A DNA stretch of 26,038 nucleotides from Euprymna scolopes (taxonomy: Eukaryota > Mollusca > Cephalopoda > Sepiida > Sepiolidae): contig CM044487.1 of the NCBI GenBank assembly GCA_024364805.1, positions 113,250,553 through 113,276,590 on the forward strand. The letters run 5' to 3'. Below the pieces are notes generated by a model. It was given only the letters and a program-made list of their open reading frames with translations. It was not told the DNA's origin and did no database searches. Of this stretch, positions 20,619-26,038 are shown one piece after another; the first letter of the stretch is position 1, and each line of letters opens with the position of its first letter. A program made the position numbers and the translations under genes.

Positions 20619-20656
<38 letters not shown>
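19761..20656 (+). repeat. CCCGGC-head repeat family, near-complete copy with internal tRNA-like module
   Basis: The head CTAGCGGGGGTACCTGGCGT, then TGCCCGGGT, is followed by an A-run (19860-19878), a tRNA-like module on the minus strand (19985-20051), and a tail ending in a (TA)n run at 20622-20656. I know similar CCCGGCGTTGCCCGGG-headed repeats from other invertebrates but cannot assign a class with confidence; a non-autonomous LINE-dependent or rolling-circle element would both fit. No coding frame is convincing. Confidence 0.55.
19985..20051 (-). other. tRNA-like module 1 inside CCCGGC-head repeat
   Basis: On the minus strand: GTAGCGCAGGTGTATG (A-box-like), a central GCC-TATT-GGC hairpin, and CTCCGGGTTAGAGCC (B-box-like, with A in place of the invariant C). 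The order and spacing are those of a tRNA, but stems are decayed, so it is not a working gene. Confidence 0.5.
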
Positions 20657-20658
<2 letters not shown>

Positions 20659-20663
20659 ATATA

Positions 20664-21160
20664 TGTAAATATCTCCACTGGACCATCTGTTAAAAAATAA
20701 AAAGTTGAATATCAATTGCGGCAGTAAGTCCTGGGAATACATACCAGAAAGAACAGTTGGAAATAAGTTGTGCACCATCTGCTATAACTATGCAATTCCT
20801 ATAGCTACATATCTTGAAAACTGAGCTATTAAACCTGATATAGTAATATGGGATAAGGAGAAAGAAGCAACCTTAGAGATTAGTGTGCCCAATGATGCTG
20901 AGTTAAACAACTGAAAGTGAAAAGATAACAAAATACCAAGGTCTTATGTATGACATGAAAAGAAATTGGTATCTTAGGAAGATCTCCATCATTCAACTGG
21001 ACACATGAAAAAAAATTTCAAAAGCTACCTAGGGAGCCAAGTGCAAGAGAGATATAAACAATTGCACTTAAATGAATGGTTAGGATCTTAAAAAGATCTC
21101 TCAGTTGGAATGTATGAGATAGCAAGTGAATGTCTGGCATCCAGTAGGATACTCTATTCC
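20664..21160 (+). mobile_element. LINE C-terminal fragment, copy 2
   Basis: The plus-strand homologue of 15630-16750. Frames read ERTVGNKLC near 20750, AIKPDIVIWDKEKEATLEIS near 20830-20890, and YLGSQVQERYKQLHLNE near 21025-21075. The end of the family is marked by a stretch equivalent to RILKRFLS and MYEIASEC near 21090-21130. Stops and frame changes show decay, but the PDIVIWDKEKEATLEISVPN box, a PD-(D/E)xK-like nuclease signature in such LINEs, is well kept. It carries no foldback insertion, which makes it the empty-site control for the other copy. Confidence 0.72.
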
Positions 21161-21751
21161 TAGCTAAAATAAAATAATTTTTTTTTAGATAGCATTCTGA
21201 TTGTTAAAGGGAATAAGCATGTTTAACAAGGCTTTTTGAATCCAACGTTTTATTTTTATTTTTAAATAAATAAAAATCTGTTAATAAGTGATTTGTATCT
21301 TAAAAAAGAAGAAAAAAGATGACTCCCACGTAATAAAAAGAATTTTTTTTTTTTTTATTCATCGGAGTTGGCCAATTTTCACAAACTCCAGCTCTAAGAA
21401 AGAACATGATTTTGCACTGACTACAACTCCACAAACTTGTAAAACTATTCATGCAAATGTTTTCTTTCCTTAAATGGTGACATTGAATGATATGCTTGTA
21501 TATAATACACTGACTTATTGTTGTTCTCTCGGCTATTATTAATGCATGGTTTAGTTTGTTTGTTGTTTTTAAGGTGGGGGTCTTATTTATTGTCATTTCT
21601 TTTTTACTTTTTCTTGTAAATATAAGAGCCATGGCTATACTTATGTGTATTGAATTAAGTTGATAAAATTGTTGAAAAAATCCTCTTAATTTCAGAAATG
21701 TACAAGGGTAGTTCCAAAAGTAAAGCCTCCTATTTTTTTTTTTTATTATTT
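21161..21751. other. AT-rich spacer with a possible solo mariner end
   Basis: No gene is seen. At 21700-21731 the sequence TACAAGGGTAGTTCCAAAAG, then TAAAGCCTCC, resembles terminal inverted repeats of some mariner transposons, but no partner end was found. T-runs lie at 21341-21356 and 21732-21743. Confidence 0.4.
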
Positions 21752-22160
21752 GGACTACTGTTCTTATCTTGAGTGTTATTCTCACAATGTTTCAGCTGAT
21801 AAAACCTCTAAACTTTTTGACATAATGGATAAAATACTAGTTAAAATTCAGTTCCAAGTGACACTCTTTTGGAGGGTTAGGGTTCAATCCTCAGTGCTGG
21901 TGATATTAAGAATGCTATTGCAAATTATTTAAGTCTTCTGTCTGGTCATAGGTAACAGAACAAGCACATGCTTCCTCCATGGATTAAATAAAAAATGCCA
22001 TTCAAAATTCTGTGCTGATTACCTAAGTTAATGGAAAGATTCTGGAGTTTTACAAAATACATCAGAAGGTTGAAGGTTGAAATATTGTTAGAACAACACA
22101 CAAGATGAGAGCAGTAGTCCAAATAATATAAATTATCAATCCTCATCTAAAAACTTCAGA
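21752..22160 (+). repeat. SINE family A, copy 4, with inverted tail at its front
   Basis: From about 21813 a plus-strand tRNA-like head (TTGACATAATGGATAAAATA, then a B box GGGTTCAATCC at 21880-21890) leads through the body to the tail (AAGATGAGAGCAGTAGTCC, ending 22121) and the AATAATATAAATTATCAATC extension. In front of the head, 21752-21812 is the same tail in the opposite orientation (GGACTACTGTTCTTATCTTG). The unit therefore has terminal inverted repeats, and pairing continues a few bases outward (ATTATTT at 21745 against AAATAAT at 22122). Confidence 0.7.
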
Positions 22161-22720
22161 AAGATAAAACTTTAAGGTTATAGTTAGCTAGCTAGCGTAC
22201 TTCCGAACTTCCGGTGTAGCACTACCAGAAGTAGTGACAAGTGAATGAGTTCCTTCACTTTTATTGTTCTTCAGTATTTCTATTGTGAAGCAATTCATTG
22301 ATATAAAATAGAAGAAAAAGACATTATTGAAAAGTAAATAATAAAAATTATACAGATATAAATAACACGGTTAATCTTTATTTGCACGTTTAATAACAAA
22401 ATTTAAAAAACTAAAGTTTTTATTTTATTTGAAATTTTATATGTTTATGGAAGTATAAAAATAAAATTATTGAAATCAAAATAAAAAAAAATGTCAAATC
22501 TAAAAAAACGTTTCAAATACATAATACTCTCAAAATAGTTGGCTTTGAGCTGCCACAGCAATTCTTGCAGATGACTATTGAAAAAGTCTGATTGTGGTAT
22601 TTTTATCTATATACTTTTAATTTTTATTGTGTATTTTCCAATAATGTCCTGGTTTCAGTATGGTTAACAGTGTTATCTATTTTTTAACCAGGTATATTAT
22701 TATTATTTTTTTGCTTTGTT
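22161..22720. other. AT-rich spacer
   Basis: No gene is seen. A short imperfect hairpin around CACTACCAGAAGTAGTG (about 22220-22236) lies in a small GC-richer patch. Confidence 0.35.
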
Positions 22721-23345
22721 TTTTAGCCCAGCCCCCCCCCCCCTACAAAAGGAGTGTAGGTCTGTGTATTTACCCTTGCCCGTTCGTCTATCTGCACTTT
22801 TCTCAATAACTACGCCTTGGAATTTTTGGAAATTTTGTACAAGCATTAAACATGATATGAGTCAAATTATGGTTGGGTCCTACCCCCTCTAGTGTGCTTA
22901 TTAAAAAAAATTGATGCCTTGGATTTTTATAAAACTTTCTGAAAAGTTGTAACTAACTGATTTCTATATAATTTTTTTTGTCTATATTTCATGATGATTC
23001 TTGGGCTAATAAAAACACTCCATTTTTGGGACTATTTTACCATATACGTCCAAAAATTTTTGTGTATGTCTATTTAGCAGTTTTGCATGGTGCTGAACTC
23101 AAATTTAAAAATGTTAAGGCTTTGGGGACTTTTGGGGCTAAATGGCAGGGTGGGAGGAATGATGGACTTAGTCATTTCTTTTTTTGCATGGTGCATAACT
23201 CAAATTTACATATGTTAAGGCCTAAAACTGCATCATTTGTTCATTTTCACTAGAATTTGATGTCCCCCTGGAGACTTTTGGGGCTAAATGGGGGAGGGGG
23301 CAAATGCTGAACTAGTCATTCCTTTTTTTTTTTTTATGCCTCGTT
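22721..23345. repeat. Unclassified repeat with two degenerate tandem units
   Basis: After a C-run (22732-22743) and a TGCACTTTTCTCAATAACTA stretch, two units start TTTGCATGGTGC at 23083 and 23184. Both contain AACTCAAATTTA, ATGTTAAGGC, GACTTTTGGGGCTAAATGG and a CTTAGTCATT or CTAGTCATT near their ends. The second unit carries extra sequence. Open frames across it are repeat-derived. Confidence 0.65.
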
Positions 23346-23877
23346 CACGGTGCACTCCCGGGGCACCATGCATGCTTCACTTGTTTTTTTTTTTGTTTTG
23401 TTTTTTTACATTAACCGAAATGTTGCGCAGATTACCCAAGATAAGAACAATTATCCAATTAATCTAGAAAAGTATGAACTTATTTGTCTTTATTTTTTTT
23501 TTTTTTGTTGTTGTTTTAACTACCCAGATGATAACATTACAGAGGTCTTTCAAGCCATGGATCAAAAAATTTTTGGTTTTTGCCAACCAGGTGTTATGAA
23601 TTTTAGCTGGCTTAAAAATAATAAAATTCATATTCATTTTTAATAATTTTTAACTAATTTTTGTAATTTGCACAAAAATAAGTTAAAATCCTGAAACAAT
23701 AATCATCAAATTAAAAAAAAGAAGAAATTCATGATTAACTGTCATCATAAAATGCTACTGCTAATAATGTCTTTTCTGGCTAACTGAAAAAGATAAACTA
23801 GAAAAATATGTGGTAATTGAACTGTGAAATAAATGTTTCATATATTAAGTCTTTTCAATTGTTTTTACTATTAAGGA
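23346..23877. other. AT-rich spacer with weak exon-like word pattern
   Basis: T-runs lie at 23383-23394 and 23493-23506. A pyrimidine tract ending ACTACCCAG at 23527 and a CCAG/GTGTTA donor-like site near 23590 would enclose 63 bp, but nothing supports a real exon. Confidence 0.3.
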
Positions 23878-24212
23878 AAATCTAATATATAAACGCCTAT
23901 ATGTCTGTCTGTCTCCATATTTTCAAACTCTATCTCCTCCAAAACTAAAGGACCTCAAATGATTGGATTTTTTACAGGCCGTCCTTTTCTGGGTCTTTAG
24001 CCGGTTAAAGTTGTTTTTAAAGGAACAAAAATTTTTTTTTTTAAATCGTTAAATATTTTGTACATTCATCTTAGTTTATTCTTAATTGGTATCGTCATCA
24101 GCTTTGCATGCTAGTTTCGGTTTTCAATTCTAGTTGATGGTACCTAAATTTTTTTTTTTTTTTTTTTTTGCGATCACGACTCTATAATAATAATAATATA
24201 TATATATATATG
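23878..24212 (+). repeat. Unclassified interspersed repeat with TCTAATATATAAA start
   Basis: It begins TCTAATATATAAACGCCTAT, then TGTCTGTCTGTC and a CAAACTCTATCTCCTCCAAA stretch. This wording is common at the start of short non-autonomous repeats in invertebrates, some of them Helitron-like. No 3' CTRR end with a hairpin was found, so the class is open. It ends near a T-run (24150-24170) and a TA run (24188-24211). Confidence 0.4.
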
Positions 24213-24730
24213 AAATCTGGACAAATTTAAATATCATATTTAAGCGTATTTTATGCCCATGCAATGCTGTGCGCCAACCCCCCACCCACCCACTAGTTTC
24301 CTGTAACTTTTCTTAATAACTATGCATATCTTGTATCTTTTTAGTTTCCTGTGTGGAATAACAGGGAAAAGAAAAATATTTGATTCTGTTTTTCTAAAGA
24401 TAAGATAAAAGATGATCACTTGACCTTTGACCTTATTCACATGATACCTCCATTCTATATGTACCTTGATATCTATTCTCAGATCGCTTAATTCCCAAGC
24501 CCCAATCATACAGGGCTAAATATTCAGGACTTTTTAAAAAGTCAAGAGTACAAATCTCTTTCCCTCTGTATAATTTCATTTAAAAGCATGATTCTATCCA
24601 CCAATTTTTAGCCTAATAATGATTTTGTATATCATAGCATTGAATTAGTTTTGGGGTCTAACCTCTTTCATTTTTTTAAGGAGTATGACTCCATCCCTTA
24701 TTGAAAGCCTACTTTTTCTATTTAAAAATT
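24213..24730. other. AT-rich spacer
   Basis: A short C-rich CCCCCCACCCACCC patch lies near 24279. CTTTTCTTAATAACTATGC (about 24307) resembles the CTTTTCTCAATAACTACGC word at 22797, so part of this may be a relic of the same repeat. No gene is seen. Confidence 0.4.
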
Positions 24731-25507
24731 ATTAGCTTGATACCCGGCATTGCCCGGTCATACAATACTCTTAAACATGATATAAATTTATGCAGATTGC
24801 GTATGTATTATTATAGAATCAATCCTCTATTGATTATTATATATTACGAGGAATAATTTACTCAGTGGGCATATCATGTTTGCAAAAAATATTTTTTTAA
24901 AATAATATTAATAATGATGTTCATTCAAATTCTGTCTGTGTTTGTTTACAATATCATGTCAGCTGATATTTGGGTTTGATGATGAATGCCCTTAAAAAAT
25001 CACTTCTGATTAATGTTTAATTTTAAAATATGCAAACGAAATGATTTGCAGCGATTTTAAATGATGCATCTTTTATCATAAATTGAACTCATTAATAAAT
25101 GAAAAAAATTAAAATAAAATGGTGAGGTACACCTGGGCTCTAACGGGGGACCATTTGATTTATAATCGAATGCTCTACCACTGATCTATATCTCTAGATA
25201 ATAATAGTTCTGTTTTTGTTATGAAGAAATCATTTGCTGAGAATTAGCTTCCTTGGCAGTTTAACGTAAAATATTCCCCCTGTAAAAATTCGTTTTTATC
25301 TATAAGAAAGAAAGATTATTTTTAGGATCGGATTTTTTCGATTTATGATACTTATCAGATGAGTTTCTGTACAAACAATATCTAAGAACACTGCCAGACA
25401 TATAAATTACCTTTGTATAAAATTTACAATAGATAGGTTCAGCCGTTTTGGAACCTATAAGGAAGAAACTCGCATACACACACACAGTGACTTTTATATA
25501 GTTGTAG
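24731..25507 (+). repeat. CCCGGC-head repeat family, third copy with a different tRNA-like module
   Basis: The head is ATTAGCTTGATACCCGGCAT, then TGCCCGGT. The tail reads GGTTCAGCCGTTTTGGAACC, then a CA repeat and GTGACTTTTATATAG. It has the same order of head, tRNA-like module on the minus strand (25126-25196) and CA/TATA end as the copy at 19761. The body between differs strongly in sequence. No coding capacity is seen. Confidence 0.6.
25126..25196 (-). other. tRNA-like module 2 inside CCCGGC-head repeat
   Basis: The minus strand reads AGATATAGATCAGTGGTAGA, then GCA, giving a near-perfect A box and D arm. An anticodon-type stem-loop TTCGA-TTATAAA-TCAAA follows, with four of five pairs and ATA at the anticodon position. 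The T arm follows as GGTCCCCCGTTAGAGCCC. This is better preserved than module 1. The T-loop A in place of C and weak acceptor pairing argue against a working tRNA. A tRNA pseudogene or SINE head is most likely. Confidence 0.6.
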
Positions 25508-25572
25508 AAATTAAAACAAACTTAAAATACTCTATCATAGATATGTCAGCAACTTCATGAAGATTAATTTGA

Positions 25573-26038
25573 AAATTTGTATGTACTTATTATATCGTAG
25601 ATGACCATTCAGGTTTAATAATGGTTTACTTTTTAAAGAACAAATCTGATACCCTGCTAGCAACTGAGAAATATCTAGCCGACATGGCCCCCTACGGTGA
25701 AATCAAGTGTATTCGCTCTGACAATGGTACGGAATTTACCAATAAAGACTTTGAACTTTTACTAATTAACCGTCATATCAGGCATGAAACATCAGCTCCT
25801 AGATCGCTACACCAAAACGGGACTGCTGAACGTGCGTGGCGGACACTTTTTGAAATGGCAAGATGCCTACTCATTGAATCAAAACTCCCTAAAAACCTCT
25901 GGACGTATGCACTTATGGCGGCAGCCTATATACGCGACAGGTGTTTTAACAGAACACTATCTAAAACTCCATATGGATCTTTCTGCAGTAAAAAACCAAA
26001 TTTAAGCCAAATGCATATATTTGGTTCAACTTGCTTCG
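25573..26038 (+). mobile_element. Fossil Ty1/copia integrase segment, cut by window end
   Basis: One long frame continues to the last base. Motifs are those of Ty1/copia integrase: the core-domain strand YYIVDDHSG, then RSDNGTEF with the second catalytic Asp, SAPRSLHQNGTAERAWRTL with the catalytic Glu, LLIESKLPKNLWTYALMAAA, and the post-core KTPYGSF and MHIFGSTCF words that precede reverse transcriptase in this family. Gag, protease and LTRs are not in the window. Only this part can be judged. It looks comparatively well kept, but the element cannot be called whole from what is visible. Confidence 0.88.

Noticed and set aside
20368-20778. 136-residue minus-strand open frame
   Set aside because: It spans the TA microsatellite (Tyr-Ile repeat) and two unrelated repeats.
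21300-21785. 161-residue minus-strand open frame
   Set aside because: Built from AT-rich sequence, poly-T and SINE tail; no recognisable domain, no splice support.
23527-23592. 63-bp exon bounded by ACTACCCAG and CCAG/GTGTTA
   Set aside because: Short, no family match, and such signals are expected by chance in T-rich DNA.
23878-24212. Helitron
   Set aside because: The TCTAATATATAAA start is suggestive, but I could not find a hairpin plus CTRR end, so it is listed only as an unclassified repeat.
1-26038. CRISPR array, bacterial operon or phage-like system
   Set aside because: No regularly spaced direct repeats, no ribosome-binding-site gene clusters, and everything recognisable is eukaryotic transposon or spliced-exon-like sequence.

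Overview
This is AT-rich, intron- or intergenic-like animal DNA. It has no operons, long homopolymer runs, many microsatellites, and a dense layer of decayed transposable elements. The organism is probably a marine invertebrate. A mollusc, perhaps a cephalopod, is my best guess, because tRNA-derived SINEs are abundant and one repeat tail (about 2913-3027) ends in a GATGATG run like those I remember from cephalopods. That is inference from memory and is not proven by the sequence. No complete host gene is visible. The best host-gene evidence is one unidentified exon-like open frame with good splice signals on the minus strand (17959-18308).

Layout. 1-1870 is non-coding, with a C-poor, T/G-rich first kilobase holding degenerate internal repeats. 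1873-2898 is a 5'-truncated non-LTR retrotransposon (LINE) with a reverse-transcriptase YADD box and a poly-A end. A second, older copy of the same 3' end lies on the minus strand at 9947-10560. 2913-3027 is a SINE-like tail with a GAT microsatellite. 3282-4532 is a dead mariner-type DNA transposon with recognisable ends. 5581-9574 is a fossil Ty3/gypsy LTR element, CsRn1-like, with both LTRs, a 5-bp target duplication and all main parts recognisable but broken. 10881-13254 holds simple repeats and degenerate elements. 13255-13876 is a 622-bp palindrome whose two arms each carry a mirrored ATG plus nine codons plus a GTAAGT donor-like site. An assembly gap of N occupies 14150-14480.

From 14841 onward, tRNA-headed SINEs and inverted repeats dominate. 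One SINE family occurs three times as inverted or partial inverted pairs (14841-15180, 18675-19192, 21752-22160). A 538-bp foldback element (16080-16617) with tRNA-like boxes in each arm sits inside a LINE C-terminal fragment (15630-16750). The inverted second copy of that LINE fragment (20664-21160) shows the unoccupied target site. A separate repeat family with a CCCGGC-type head occurs at 10881, 19505-20656 and 24731-25507, and two of its copies carry different tRNA-like modules at comparable positions. The window ends inside a fossil Ty1/copia integrase segment (25573-26038).

The elements do not work together as a pathway. The window is a stack of insertions, and nested insertions give some relative dates. 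The recurring theme is palindromic repeats with tRNA-like promoter boxes facing each other.
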